Below are positions 48,619-62,100 of a stretch of DNA of 64,000 nucleotides, piece after piece; positions within the stretch are counted from its first letter, which is position 1; each line of letters begins with the position of its first letter. Source of the DNA: Natronospira proteinivora (lineage in GTDB: Bacteria > Pseudomonadota > Gammaproteobacteria > Natronospirales > Natronospiraceae); the NCBI RefSeq assembly GCF_024170465.1, contig NZ_JALJYF010000001.1, forward strand, positions 930,001 to 994,000. The letters run 5' to 3'. Position numbers and translations under genes: made by a program. The notes under the pieces were generated by a model, which worked only from the letters and a program-made list of their open reading frames with translations, did not search any database and was not told the DNA's origin.

Positions 48619-49582
48619 CGGGCCTTTTCCGCCGTGTCTTTTTGGCCCGGGCCGGGTTGCCGGTGGATTGGGTGGGGGCCTCGGCCAGGGGGGCCTCCGG
48701 CACCAGTTCCGCCGCATCCATCAGAGCCCGGACCGGTCCCGGCTTGAGCTCCCGCCATTTCCCCCGGGGCAGGTCCGAAGGCAGCTCCACTGGTCCGTAA
48801 CGCACCCGTATCAGGCGGCTCACAGTCGCGCCCACGGCCTCAAACAAACGCCGGACCTCACGGTAACGTCCCTCCCGGAGAATCACGTGATACCAATGGT
48901 TTTGGCCGCGACCGCCACCATCGAGAATTTCCTCGAAACGGGCCGGGCCATCCTCCAGGCGCACACCGGTGGTCAGCTTCTCTACGGCCTCGGGACTCAA
49001 TTCCCCACGCAGGCGAACCGCATATTCCCGCACCAGACGCCTTGAGGGATGCATCAGACGGGCCGCCAATTGACCATCGGTGGTGAGGATCATCAAGCCG
49101 GAGGTATTGAAATCCAGGCGGCCCACCGAAACCCAGCGACCCCGGTCCAGACGTGGCAGCTGGTCGAATATAGTGGGCCGGCCCTCGGGATCCTTGCGGG
49201 TGGTCATCTCCCCCACGGGCTTGTGATAGATCAGGACACGGCGCTCGGGCATCATGGCCGCGTCCAGGTGGATCACCTTGCCATCCAAGGCCAGGTGATC
49301 TCCCTCGCCGGCCTGATCACCGGGGCTGGCCACTTTGCCGTTGAGCTTGATCCGGCCCGCTTCGAGCCAGCCCTCCACTTCCCGGCGAGAGCCCATCCCG
49401 GCATTGGCCAGCAGCTTCTGGATCCGCTGACGCGGCAGAACCTCAGTCTCCGCGTCGCTCCCCGTCTTCCGATTCGCGCTCTTCTTCGACGGTTTCGGAT
49501 ACTTCGGACCGGGACCCTTGCGTTTCCCCGGCCGCTTCCTCGTGGCTGTCTTCTTTACTGTCTTGCGCTTCTTCTTCGCCAT
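48599..49582 (-). CDS. rluB: 23S rRNA pseudouridine synthase RluB
   Basis: A 327-residue pseudouridine synthase of the RsuA/RluB family that modifies 23S rRNA. A very basic head of about 45 residues (MAKKKRKTVKKTATRKRPGK) leads into an S4 domain (RIQKLLANAGMGSRREVEGW) and the catalytic domain with GRLDFNTSGLMILT, which holds the catalytic Asp. Both ends carry Lys/Arg tails. The ATG at 49582 follows GAGGA closely. The first 140 bases overlap the end of scpB in another frame. Confidence 0.93.
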   Translation of the reverse strand: MAKKKRKTVKKTATRKRPGKRKGPGPKYPKPSKKSANRKTGSDAETEVLPRQRIQKLLANAGMGSRREVEGWLEAGRIKLNGKVASPGDQAGEGDHLALDGKVIHLDAAMMPERRVLIYHKPVGEMTTRKDPEGRPTIFDQLPRLDRGRWVSVGRLDFNTSGLMILTTDGQLAARLMHPSRRLVREYAVRLRGELSPEAVEKLTTGVRLEDGPARFEEILDGGGRGQNHWYHVILREGRYREVRRLFEAVGATVSRLIRVRYGPVELPSDLPRGKWRELKPGPVRALMDAAELVPEAPLAEAPTQSTGNPARAKKTRRKRPASPNPD

Positions 49583-50516
49583 ATGCTTCCTCGAAATCGA
49601 GGTCCTCACCGTCATCGTTATCCCCGGCAAAGGGGCTTTCCTCGAAGGGGCTGTCTTCGGCCTGGCGGCCAAGATGCCGTTCATCTACCGAATCACCCTG
49701 CTCGGCGTCATCCACAATCCCTTCGGCATCAGTATCACCATCAGCATCCGACATCGGAGCGTCCTGTGCGGGAGCATCGGAGGGCGCTTCCTCTTCCGCC
49801 TCGGACCCCTCCGGCGACTCGGATTCGACGACTTCATTGGCATCATCCCCGCCGTCGCCACCTTCAACGGCTGAACTTGCGGCCTCCTCGCCCGACTCAT
49901 CCTGCCCATCCTCACCGGCACTCCCCCGAGTGGATTTCCTTGAGCCATCCTGATCATCCGGATCCAGCTCCAATTCCACATTGATGCTGTCGATATCCCG
50001 AATCTCAGCCAACGACGGTAATTCGTCCAGGCTCTTGAGACCAAAATAATCCAGAAACTCCCGGGTGGTGCCGAACATGGCCGGCCGGCCGGGCACATCC
50101 CGGTGGCCCACCACCTTGATCCAGCCCCGTTCCTGAAGGGTCCGGATAATGGAACTGGAGACGCTCACCCCGCGGACTTCCTCGATCTCGCCCCGGGTAA
50201 CGGGCTGGCGATAGGCAATCAGGGCCAGCGTCTCCAACAGGGCCCGGGAATACCGACTGGGGCGCTCTTCCCAGAGCCGGGAAACCCAGGGGGCGACCTC
50301 CTGCCTCACTTCAATGCGAAAACCGCTGGCCACCTGGCGCAGGGCCAGGGCCCGGCCTTCATAATCCGATTCCAGGGCCTGCAGGATAGCTCGCAAGGTA
50401 TTGCGTTCGGGACGTTCATCATCCTTGAACAAGGCCTCCAGCTCGTCCAGCTTCAGCGGGCGACCGGAGGCCAGCAAGGCCCCTTCCACAATATTCTTGA
50501 TTTGCTGTTCTTCCAT
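49443..50516 (-). CDS. scpB: Segregation and condensation protein B
   Basis: A 357-residue protein. The N-terminal 190 residues are the paired winged-helix ScpB domain (IKNIVEGALLASGRPLKLDEL, YRQPVTRGEIEEVRGV), which binds the ScpA kleisin of the SMC complex. The rest is a long Asp/Glu/Ser-rich, probably disordered tail. ScpB proteins are normally nearer 200 residues, so the tail is unusual. Of two adjacent ATGs I use 50516, four bases after GGGGA. Its last 140 bases also encode the start of RluB. Confidence 0.92.
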   Translation of the reverse strand: MEEQQIKNIVEGALLASGRPLKLDELEALFKDDERPERNTLRAILQALESDYEGRALALRQVASGFRIEVRQEVAPWVSRLWEERPSRYSRALLETLALIAYRQPVTRGEIEEVRGVSVSSSIIRTLQERGWIKVVGHRDVPGRPAMFGTTREFLDYFGLKSLDELPSLAEIRDIDSINVELELDPDDQDGSRKSTRGSAGEDGQDESGEEAASSAVEGGDGGDDANEVVESESPEGSEAEEEAPSDAPAQDAPMSDADGDTDAEGIVDDAEQGDSVDERHLGRQAEDSPFEESPFAGDNDDGEDLDFEEAYGEEEAQDSKEDSHEEAAGETQGSRSEVSETVEEERESEDGERRGD

Positions 50517-50529
50517 CATTTCCCCGCGT

Positions 50530-51543
50530 TCAACCGATCTGACTGTCCTGGCCATCGTCGGCCGGCTCATCGTTATCTTGCTCCCCATCCTCGGGCGGCT
50601 CGGCCTCCGGATTCTCGGCCTCTGTAATCGCTCCGCTGGCACGAACATGAATGGGGGCGTACAGCTCGGCCTGGATAATCTCTACCAGCTGTTCCTTGAC
50701 CAGTTCCAGCAAGGCCATGAAGGTTACCACCACCCCCATGCGCCCCTCCTCACTGGGAAAAAGGCTGGTGAATTCCCGGAAACGGCCGCTTTCCAGGCTG
50801 CTTAGCATTTCCGACATCCGTTGCCGGACAGACAGGGATTCCCGCTGGACATGATGGTGCTGGAACATGTCCGCCCGTTTGAGCACATCCTTGAAGGCCA
50901 CCATCAATTCCTTGAGGGTAACCTCTGGAACCATCTGAACCACCTTGCGGCCCACCAGCTCCCCTTCGGCCTGAAACACATCCCGCCCCATGCGCGGCAT
51001 GGCATCGATATCCTCGGCCGCGGTCTTGTAACGCTCGTATTCCTGCAATCGACGGATCAACTCCGCCCGCGGATCATCACCCTCTTCTTCCTCGCTGACA
51101 CTGGGCCGTGGCAGCAGCATTCGCGACTTGATCTCGGCCAGCATGGCGGCCATCACCAGATACTCGGCAGCCAGTTCAAGGCGGAGCTCCTTCATGAGCT
51201 CCACGTATTGCATGTACTGGGTCGTGATCTGGGCAATGGGGATATTGCAGATATCCAGATTCTGCCGCTTGATCAGGTAAAGCAACAGATCGAGCGGGCC
51301 CTCAAAGGCCTCCAGAAAGACCTCCAGGGCGTCCGGCGGAATGTAGAGATCCTTGGGCAGGGTGGTATAGGGCTCACCCTGTACCAGCGCGAAGGGCATC
51401 TCTTCCTGGGTTCCTTCCTCGGCAACCGGCCCGACCACCGGCTCGGCTTCCCGGCCAGCGCCCTCAAGACGGTCCTGGGAGGCTGTCTCCTCGGGCTGAT
51501 CCCAAGCCGGTTCACCCTGCTTGTCTGAATCGTGCATGCTCAC
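50530..51543 (-). CDS. scpA: Segregation and condensation protein A (kleisin)
   Basis: The 337-residue kleisin of the condensin-like SMC-ScpAB complex. The conserved N-terminal part is FEGPLDLLLYLIKRQNLDI near 80-98, and LAAEYLVMAAMLAEIKSRMLL follows. Residues 1-50 and the last 30 are acidic extensions. A GTG at 51543 overlaps the trpS stop (GTGA); an ATG two codons later is an equally good start. smc itself is at 59156-62656. Confidence 0.94.
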   Translation of the reverse strand: MSMHDSDKQGEPAWDQPEETASQDRLEGAGREAEPVVGPVAEEGTQEEMPFALVQGEPYTTLPKDLYIPPDALEVFLEAFEGPLDLLLYLIKRQNLDICNIPIAQITTQYMQYVELMKELRLELAAEYLVMAAMLAEIKSRMLLPRPSVSEEEEGDDPRAELIRRLQEYERYKTAAEDIDAMPRMGRDVFQAEGELVGRKVVQMVPEVTLKELMVAFKDVLKRADMFQHHHVQRESLSVRQRMSEMLSSLESGRFREFTSLFPSEEGRMGVVVTFMALLELVKEQLVEIIQAELYAPIHVRASGAITEAENPEAEPPEDGEQDNDEPADDGQDSQIG

Positions 51544-52757
51544 CGGTACTGCAACCCCATGGCTTGTCGGGTTTCATCCAGTGTTTCCCGGGCCCGGGAA
51601 CGGGCGTTTTCACAACCATCCTGAATGATGCGCCGTACCCCTTCCGGATCATTCTCATAATCCTTCGCCCGTTCCTGAATGGGCTTGAGTTCGCTGCAGA
51701 CTGCTTCAATCACCGGTCCCTTGCATTCCAGGCAACCGATGCCCGCTGTGGTGCAGCCCTTGTGGACCCAATCCTGAGTATCCTTGTCAGAGTACACCTT
51801 GTGAAACTCCCAGACCGGACATTTCTCCGGCGTACCGGGATCGGCCCTGCGCACCCGGGCCGGATCGGTGGGCATGGTGCGAATCTTCTTCTCCACCGAC
51901 TCCAGCGGTTCCCGCAGCTCAATGGTATTGCCATAGGATTTGGACATCTTCTGCCCGTCCAGCCCCGGCATCTTGGGTGTTTCGGTCAGCAAGACCTCGG
52001 GCTCCACCAGAATCTCCCGGCCCCCGCCTTCCAGGTAACCGAACAGGCGTTCCCGGTCCCCTTTGGTGATATTCTGCTGGGCGGAGAGCATGGCCCGCGC
52101 CACTTCCAGAGACTCTTCATCCCCCTGCTCCTGCCAGCGCTTTCGCATATCACGGAACAGACGGGCATTCTTCTTGCCGGTCTTCTTCAACGCGGTCTCC
52201 GCCCGGCTTTCAAACTCCGGTTCGCGACCAAAGATGTGATTGAAGCGCCGAGCAATCTCCCGTGTGATTTCCACATGGGAAACCTGGTCCTCGCCCACCG
52301 GCACCAAGCCTGGCTTGTACATCAGAATGTCCGCGCTCTGCAGCAGCGGATACCCTAGAAAGCCGTAGGTGGACAGATCCCGTTCCTTGAGCTTTTCCTG
52401 CTGATCCTTGTAGGTGGGCACCCGCTCCAGCCAGGACAGGGGCGTGACCATGGACAACAACAGATGCAGCTCGGCGTGCTCAGGCACCCGAGACTGGATA
52501 AACAGGGTGGAGGAACCCGGATTCAGACCAGCGGACAGCCAATCAATGACCATATCCCAGGCCCGCTCCGAGATGTCGCCGCTGTCTTCATAGTGGGTAG
52601 TCAGGGCATGCCAGTCGGCGACAAAGAAAAAGCACTCAAACTCGTGCTGTAACTGCACCCAATTCTTCAATGCGCCGTGGTAATTGCCCAGATGAAGACG
52701 GCCGGTGGGCCGCATACCCGACACGATCCGGTTGTTCTGTCCGTTCGCGGAAACCAA
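51540..52757 (-). CDS. trpS: Tryptophanyl-tRNA synthetase with Fe-S type cysteine motif
   Basis: A 405-residue class I synthetase. TGRLHLGNYHGAL near 18-30 is the HIGH region, and KMSKS is at 270-274. C313, C335, C342 and C345 (spaced C-x21-C-x6-C-x2-C) resemble the [4Fe-4S] site known in Thermotoga maritima TrpRS. An insert near 185-260 makes it longer than E. coli TrpRS (334). It precedes scpA with a four-base overlap. Confidence 0.95.
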   Translation of the reverse strand: MVSANGQNNRIVSGMRPTGRLHLGNYHGALKNWVQLQHEFECFFFVADWHALTTHYEDSGDISERAWDMVIDWLSAGLNPGSSTLFIQSRVPEHAELHLLLSMVTPLSWLERVPTYKDQQEKLKERDLSTYGFLGYPLLQSADILMYKPGLVPVGEDQVSHVEITREIARRFNHIFGREPEFESRAETALKKTGKKNARLFRDMRKRWQEQGDEESLEVARAMLSAQQNITKGDRERLFGYLEGGGREILVEPEVLLTETPKMPGLDGQKMSKSYGNTIELREPLESVEKKIRTMPTDPARVRRADPGTPEKCPVWEFHKVYSDKDTQDWVHKGCTTAGIGCLECKGPVIEAVCSELKPIQERAKDYENDPEGVRRIIQDGCENARSRARETLDETRQAMGLQYR

Positions 52758-52834
52758 GTCACTCGCTCCTGATGTCAGTTCTGGGAATCTCCCGCCAAGC
52801 GGGCCAGCCGGGCATTATACTGGCTTGAGGCCGC

Positions 52835-53458
52835 TCAGGTCTCAAAAACCGCAGGATCGCCCCGCCCGTGCCGGCGAATTCTGGGCGGCCCATCGGACAA
52901 ATCCACCACCGTACTGGGCTCTAGGCCGCAGTTGCCGCCGTCGATGATCAGGTCCACATGGTGTTCCAGGCGATCCCGGATATTCTCCGGATCGCTGAGT
53001 GGCAACTCATCGTCCGGCAACAGCAGGGTGGAACTGAGAATCGGCTCACCCAGCTCCTCTAGCAGGGCCCGGACTATGGCATTGTCCGGCACCCGGATCC
53101 CGATGGTCTTTCGCTTCGGATTCTGCAGCCGCCGGGGCACCTCCCCGGTAGCCTTAAGAATGAAGGTATAGGGCCCCGGCGTGTAGGCCTTGAGCAGCCG
53201 GAAAACCACATTATCCACCCGGGCATAGGTACCGATATCCGACAGATCCCGGCAGACCAGGGTAAAGTTATGGTCCTTATCCATCTGTCGCAGCCACTGA
53301 ATCCGCTCCACCGCCGGCTTGCGCTCCAGACCGCAGCCCAGGGCATAGATGGAATCCGTGGGATAGACTACCACCCCGCCGTCACGGATAATCCGCACGG
53401 CTTGCTTGATCAATCGGGGCTGGGGATCCACCGGATGGATCTGGAAAAACTGGCTCAT
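52835..53458 (-). CDS. yciO: YciO family Sua5/TsaC-like protein
   Basis: A 207-residue Sua5/YrdC-fold protein that starts MSQFFQIHPVDPQPRLIKQA, closely like E. coli YciO (MSQFFYIHPDNPQQRLINQA). VVYPTDSIYALGC, HNFTLVCRDLS and KRKTIGIRVP are conserved. The fold binds threonylcarbamoyl-adenylate-type substrates, but YciO's own role is less clear than TsaC's. I use the ATG at 53458; 15 upstream codons are not conserved. It sits next to trpS as in many gammaproteobacteria. Confidence 0.93.
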   Translation of the reverse strand: MSQFFQIHPVDPQPRLIKQAVRIIRDGGVVVYPTDSIYALGCGLERKPAVERIQWLRQMDKDHNFTLVCRDLSDIGTYARVDNVVFRLLKAYTPGPYTFILKATGEVPRRLQNPKRKTIGIRVPDNAIVRALLEELGEPILSSTLLLPDDELPLSDPENIRDRLEHHVDLIIDGGNCGLEPSTVVDLSDGPPRIRRHGRGDPAVFET

Positions 53459-53580
53459 GGCCCCTCCTGCGCTGGCAACAGAAGGGATGCTAACACGGCC
53501 CACCAGACCCTATGATAGGCTTTGCGGGCAAATAACCCCTGAGCGGCCCAAGGGCCCCGTTCCAGCAGGAGATCAACGGA

Positions 53581-53880
53581 ATGTGGTATGTCATTATCGG
53601 CCAGGACCGGCCGGACAGCATGGACGCCAGAAAACAGGCCCGACCGGCCCACCTAGCCCGGCTTGAGGCATTGCAATCAGCGGGACGCCTGCTGGTGGCC
53701 GGCCCCTGCCCCCGGGATGATTCCCCCACACCGGGCCCCTCGGGGATCAGCGGCAGCGTGGTGATCGCCGAATTCCCGGACTTGGCCGAAGCCCGGGCCT
53801 GGGCCGAAGCCGATCCCTATCTGGCCCAGGGGGTATTTGAATCAGTAGAGGTTCGCCCCTTCATTCAGGCATTACCCTAA
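53581..53880 (+). CDS. yciI: YciI family protein
   Basis: A 99-residue ferredoxin-like protein with the YciI pattern: MWYVIIGQDRPDSMDAR, RPAHLARLEAL, GRLLVAGPCP and DPYLAQGVFESVEVRPF. It has the usual His/Asp pair thought to form an active site. Function is unknown. AGGAG lies nine bases before the ATG. It leads the yciI-bolA-parvulin group also found in pseudomonads. Confidence 0.92.
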   Translation: MWYVIIGQDRPDSMDARKQARPAHLARLEALQSAGRLLVAGPCPRDDSPTPGPSGISGSVVIAEFPDLAEARAWAEADPYLAQGVFESVEVRPFIQALP

Positions 53881-53899
53881 ATCAGCAGTGACAGAACCC

Positions 53900-54172
53900 A
53901 TGAGCAACCCGGAACGTATCGAGAAAATCAGAGCCCGACTGCAGGAGGCCCTGCAACCAGAGGCATTGGATATCCGTGACGACAGCCATCTCCATGTGGG
54001 CCATCCCGGCGCGCGTGACGGCCGCGGCCACTTCCACGTTCGCATCGTGGCCCAAGCCTTTGAAGGGCAGAGAACCCTGGCCCGACACCGTCAGGTTTAC
54101 GAGGCCCTGGACTCACTGATGGAGAGCGATATCCACGCCCTTCAGATCCAGGCTCAAACACCCGATGAATAA
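53900..54172 (+). CDS. BolA family protein
   Basis: A protein of about 90 residues with the class II KH-like BolA fold: DDSHLHVGHPGARDGRGHFHVRIV and a conserved His in LARHRQVYEAL. BolA proteins work with monothiol glutaredoxins in Fe-S cluster handling. A GTG four codons earlier (53888) is another possible start; neither has a clear ribosome site. It follows yciI by 19 bases. Confidence 0.92.
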   Translation: MSNPERIEKIRARLQEALQPEALDIRDDSHLHVGHPGARDGRGHFHVRIVAQAFEGQRTLARHRQVYEALDSLMESDIHALQIQAQTPDE

Positions 54173-54201
54173 CCTTACCTTCAACACTGAACGAGGACAT
54201 C

Positions 54202-54999
54202 ATGAATAAATCCATTATCAGTATCTGTGCCCTCTCCTGCCTGCTGCTTGTAGGCTGCGAGAACGGTGAGGAGCGTCAACCGTCCAGCGAGACACTGGAA
54301 GGCGAAACCCTGGCCACGGTGGATGGCGAACGGATCCCGGAAGCCCTTTTGCATGCCTTCGCCCGACAGTTTCCCAATGTTGACCTGGACTCCATGGACA
54401 GCGATCAGCGTGAACAGCTGGCCGACCATGTCATCAATCTGCATATTCTCGCCCGGGAAGCCGAACGCCGCGGGATGGACAATGAAGCGGATGTGGTGGC
54501 GGAACTGATCCTGGAACGCCAGCAAACCCTGGCACAGGCTTTAATTGAATCAGAAGCGGTGAGCGAGGAAGCCATCCAGCAGGTCTATGAAGAACGTTAT
54601 GACGAGGCCCTGGAAGTCAATGCCCGGCATATACTGGTAGAGGACGAAACTCTGGCTCAGGAAATCATCGACCGTATTCAGAATGGCGAGGATTTTGCTG
54701 AACTGGCCGAGGAATATTCCCAGGATCAGGGTGGCGTTGATGGCGGCAGCCTCGGCTGGTTCTCCCCCCAACAGATGGTGCCCCCCTTCGCCGAGGCAGT
54801 CTCCAACATGGAAGCCGGCGAACTGACCGACACGCCGGTTGAAACCAACTTTGGCTGGCATGTGATTCGCGTTGACGATACCCGGGTTGAACGCCCGCCT
54901 CTGGCAGACGTCCGAGAGGAGATCGTGGAAAACCTGCGTCAGGAAAATACACAGCGGGTGATCACCGAGTTGCGCGAGCAAGTAGACGTTGAACGTTGA
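54202..54999 (+). CDS. Parvulin-type peptidyl-prolyl isomerase lipoprotein
   Basis: A 265-residue protein. The lipobox LVGC (lipidated near C19) and an acidic linker anchor it in the envelope. After a chaperone-like N-terminal region, a PpiC rotamase domain runs from about 138 to 230: ARHILVEDE, GGVDGGSLGWFSPQQMVPPF and TNFGWHVIRVDD. It probably helps fold outer-membrane or periplasmic proteins. GAGG lies five bases before the ATG. Confidence 0.94.
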   Translation: MNKSIISICALSCLLLVGCENGEERQPSSETLEGETLATVDGERIPEALLHAFARQFPNVDLDSMDSDQREQLADHVINLHILAREAERRGMDNEADVVAELILERQQTLAQALIESEAVSEEAIQQVYEERYDEALEVNARHILVEDETLAQEIIDRIQNGEDFAELAEEYSQDQGGVDGGSLGWFSPQQMVPPFAEAVSNMEAGELTDTPVETNFGWHVIRVDDTRVERPPLADVREEIVENLRQENTQRVITELREQVDVER

Positions 55000-55016
55000 T
55001 CTGCAGCGTTTCCATT

Positions 55017-55050
55017 AAAAAAACCGGCTCCACGGAGCCGGTTTTTTTTT
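55017..55050. terminator. Terminator between the parvulin and DUF1499 genes
   Basis: AAACCGGCTC pairs with GAGCCGGTTT around CACG and is followed by a run of nine T. The A-run on the other side makes it usable in both directions. Confidence 0.92.
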
Positions 55051-55073
55051 GCGATCAGCACCACGCCGTGGCG

Positions 55074-55589
55074 CTAGAGTCGCAAGCTGGAGCTGCCAAT
55101 TCGCTCCTGGAATTCCTCGAGCAGGGTCTGAAGGGCATCAAAACGGTCCTGGCTGCGCTCTTTGTCCAGAGGACCGGAACGTGCCGCTACCCTCACATGA
55201 ATGACGCTGCGCTGGGGAGGGAAGTAAAATTCCATCTCGTCCACCACCGAATCGGTTTCAAAGAAGAACTCCTCACCCTCCCGAAGAATGGCCCCGGTAA
55301 ACTCAACCCGCAGGTAGCTACGATGACTGGACACAATACGTGCGCCGGGAAAACCCTGAATCACCGCTGCCATGGCGGTACGGCCTTCGCGTCGAGTGCC
55401 TTCATAGCGCAAATGCTCCACCCGAGACTCTTCCTGTTCTTCAGGATGACTGGACATGCAGGTGCGGTGATCGGCACAGGGAGGCAGCTGCCCTTCCCGA
55501 ATACCATAGGGGGGAACCTGGGTCCCGCTACAGGCCGCCATCAGTACGGCCAGGCTGGACAACAACATGCTCAGCTGAAGCTGCTTCAA
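55074..55589 (-). CDS. DUF1499 lipoprotein
   Basis: A 171-residue predicted lipoprotein (lipobox MAAC, lipidated C20). The DUF1499 pattern PPCADHRTCMSSH near 36-48 is followed by AAVIQGFPGARIVSSHRSYLRVEF and a closing RFDALQTLLEEF. Function is unknown. The frame opens with TTG at 55589, and a perfect GGAGG lies six bases before it, which supports this start over an ATG seven codons later. Confidence 0.85.
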   Translation of the reverse strand: MKQLQLSMLLSSLAVLMAACSGTQVPPYGIREGQLPPCADHRTCMSSHPEEQEESRVEHLRYEGTRREGRTAMAAVIQGFPGARIVSSHRSYLRVEFTGAILREGEEFFFETDSVVDEMEFYFPPQRSVIHVRVAARSGPLDKERSQDRFDALQTLLEEFQERIGSSSLRL

Positions 55590-55684
55590 GACAGCCCTCC
55601 AGGCAATCAGACCAATTCCGAAGGTTACTCCGGCACGATCAAAATGCCAAATCCCGCGCGTCGGCCACCCGCCAACGCCATTCT

Positions 55685-59097
<3,413 letters not shown>

Positions 59098-59155
59098 GAA
59101 TCACTCGCCTCTTCCATGTTGTCGGGTCAGAACGGGCCTGTGACGGCCCGCTCAC

Positions 59156-62100
59156 TCAAGCGGTGGCCATTTCCACCGCTTCATCCACATCCACCGAGAC
59201 CAGTCGGGAGACGCCGGGTTCATTCATGGTAACGCCCAACAGCTGATTGGACAGCTCCATGGTGATCTTGTTGTGGGTAATGAAGATGAACTGAACCCGC
59301 TCGGACATCTCCTTCACCAGATCACAAAAGCGGCCCACATTGGCATCATCCAGCGGAGCATCCACCTCATCCAGCATGCAGAAGGGTGCCGGATTGAGCT
59401 CGAAGATGGAAAACACCAGGGAGACCGCAGTCAATGCCTTCTCGCCACCGGACAAGGCACTGATGCTGGAATTACGTTTCCCCGGAGGCCGTGCCATCAC
59501 CGTTACCCCGGCGTCCAGCAAATCCTCACCGGTCATTTCCAGATAAGCATGACCACCGCCGAACAGGCGAGGGAAAGTTTCCTTCAATCCGGCATTGACC
59601 TTATCGTAAGTTTCCTTGAAGCGGGTCCGGGTTTCCCGGTCAATCTTGCGGATAGCGGATTCCAGCGTCTCCAGGGCCTCGGTCAGGTCGTCATACTGGG
59701 CGTCCAGATACGTCTTGCGTTCCGATTGCTCCTTGAATTCGTCGATGGCCGCCAGATTGATAGCGCCCAGGCGGCTGATCCGTCGTTCCACCGAACCCAG
59801 GGCCTCGGTCCAGGCCTGTACATTGGCCTCCTCGGGCAGTGACTGGCTGACTGCTTCCAGGGCCACCTCCAGCTCTTCCAGTTGCTCCACCAGGGTCTCC
59901 CTGCGAACCCGGGCTTCCTGACTGTCCAGACGCAGCTTTTCCAGATCGCCCCGCAACTCGGCGGCCTTCTGCTCGTGGGAAACCCGCTGCTTTTCCTTCT
60001 CCCGCAGATCGGCATCGATGGTTTCCATCCGCCGTCGCGCCGAGCCCAGCTCTTCATCCACGGCCTTGCGCCGCTCCAGCAGTTTTTCCAGTTGCTCTTC
60101 ATGCCCGGCTACAGGATCACCTTGGTCATCCAGGGACTCACTCAAACGATTCTGACGCTCATGCAGCTCTTCCAACTGGGTCTGCATGCGCTCCAAACTG
60201 CGGCGGGTGGATTCCAGGCTGGAGCGGCGGGCCTCCACTTTCAATGCCAAGTCATGGGCCGCTGCCTGGTCTTCGCGGGATTTCTGGCGGGCCGCTTCCG
60301 CCGCTTCACGCAGTTCATCCCGCTCCTGCTCCAACTGCTTACGCTCGTCCTCGCTGGCCTGCATGGAATTCATGGTGGTTTCCAACTCGGCGCGAGCCGC
60401 CTTGAGCTTGTTCTCCTGCTCCCGAACCTGGGTCCGTAATTCCTCAGCTTCCTGATCCAGGGACTGACGGCGTTCATCGGCCTGGTTGATCCGCGACTGG
60501 ATGGACTCCAGGCGGGCGTCCAGGTCGGAGATGCTGCGGTGAAGCTGGTTGAACTCTCGCTGCGCGTCTTCCAACGCCGCTTCCTTTTCCTTGACCCCGG
60601 CCCGGGCCGCCTCCAGGGACTCACCCAAGGCTTCACTTTCCTGCTCCAGGGTCTGCTGCTCGGCCTGCAGGGTTTTCAGCTGCTGCTCCCGCTCAAGTAC
60701 CCCGGCTTCCTCGGACTCACTGCGGGTCACGCGCAGCCATTCACGGCCCAGCCAGGTGCCATCCGGGCAGACGATGGATTCCCCTTCGTTCAGTTCCGAA
60801 CGCAGGCGATCGGCCTCTTCCAGGGAGCCAGCCACCCGGATACCGGCCAGCAACTCTCGCACCACGGCCGGGCCTTCCACTTTCTCCGCCAGGGTGCCGC
60901 TGGTGGCCTGGGCGATCACCGGCGCACTGCCCACCAGGCCCACGGAGCCGGCCTTGAGCTCAGCCAGCTCATCCATGACCAGGCTCATTTCATTAACCGT
61001 CACCGATTCCAGGTGATGGCCCAGCACCGTTTCCACGGCCCGCTCCCAGCCGCCGGCCACCTGGATCTTCTCGGCCAGGCGGGGGCGCTCGGCCAGCCCC
61101 TGACGAGCCAGCCACTCGGCGCCCTCGCCTCCATCCTTGTTCAGGGCGGCCTGTTGCAAGGCTTCCAGGGAACTGACCCGGCCACTCAGGCTTTGCAGGG
61201 CATTACGCTTCTCGTGCAGGCGGCGCCCCAGATCCCGCTCTTCCTGGCGGACCGATTCCAGCGCCTCGCGTTGCGCCTCCAGCCCCTCGGAAAGGACTTC
61301 GTGTCGCTCGGACTGGCGAGCCCGGTCCTCTTCCAGGGATTCCTTCTGGCGCTCCATGGCCTCGGTGGAAAGCTGACTTTGCTCTTGCTCAATCTTGTCC
61401 AGGCGATCCAGTTGGCGGCGAACCTGGGACTCCATATGCTCAATCCCGGTCCGAGTCACTTCCGCGCTCTGCTGATGCTCTCCGGCACGACGGCTGAACT
61501 GGTCCCAGCGCTCCTGCCATTCCGCCAGACGTGACTCGGTGGCCTCCTGTTCCCGGGCAGATTGTTCGGCGGCTTCGCGCAATCGTTCCAGTCCCGGCTC
61601 CATTTCCCCCAGGCTGTTCTGGGTATCCTGGAGATACTCCTCATCCCGGCGAATATGATTGCGCGTCTGCTCCAGGGCATGTTCGGCCCGCTCCAGGTCC
61701 TCCAGCTGCCGCTGGCGCATTTCCCGGGCGTGCTGGATGGATTGTTCCACCCGGGTGATCTCGGCGCCGGTGCTGTAGTAACGGGCCTGGACTTCATTGA
61801 AGGCTTCACTGGCCTCGCTCTGGCGCTCCCGTTCCTGCTCCAGAGCGGTTTCCATGCGTCGCTGCTCGGCGATTTCGGCCTGCATGCGGTTCTCGGTCTC
61901 CGCCAGGCGCCGGTCCTGGCTTTCCAGACCGCTGTCCAGGTCCTTGATACGAAGGGCAATCAACTGGCTGCGAAGCTCTCGTTCTTCCGCCTTCAGGGCC
62001 TTGTACTTCTCGGCGGTTCGGGCTTGGCGGTCCAGGTGGTTGAGCTGTTTTTCCACCTCTTCGCGCAGATCGCTCAGCCGCTCCAGATTTTCCCGGGTAT

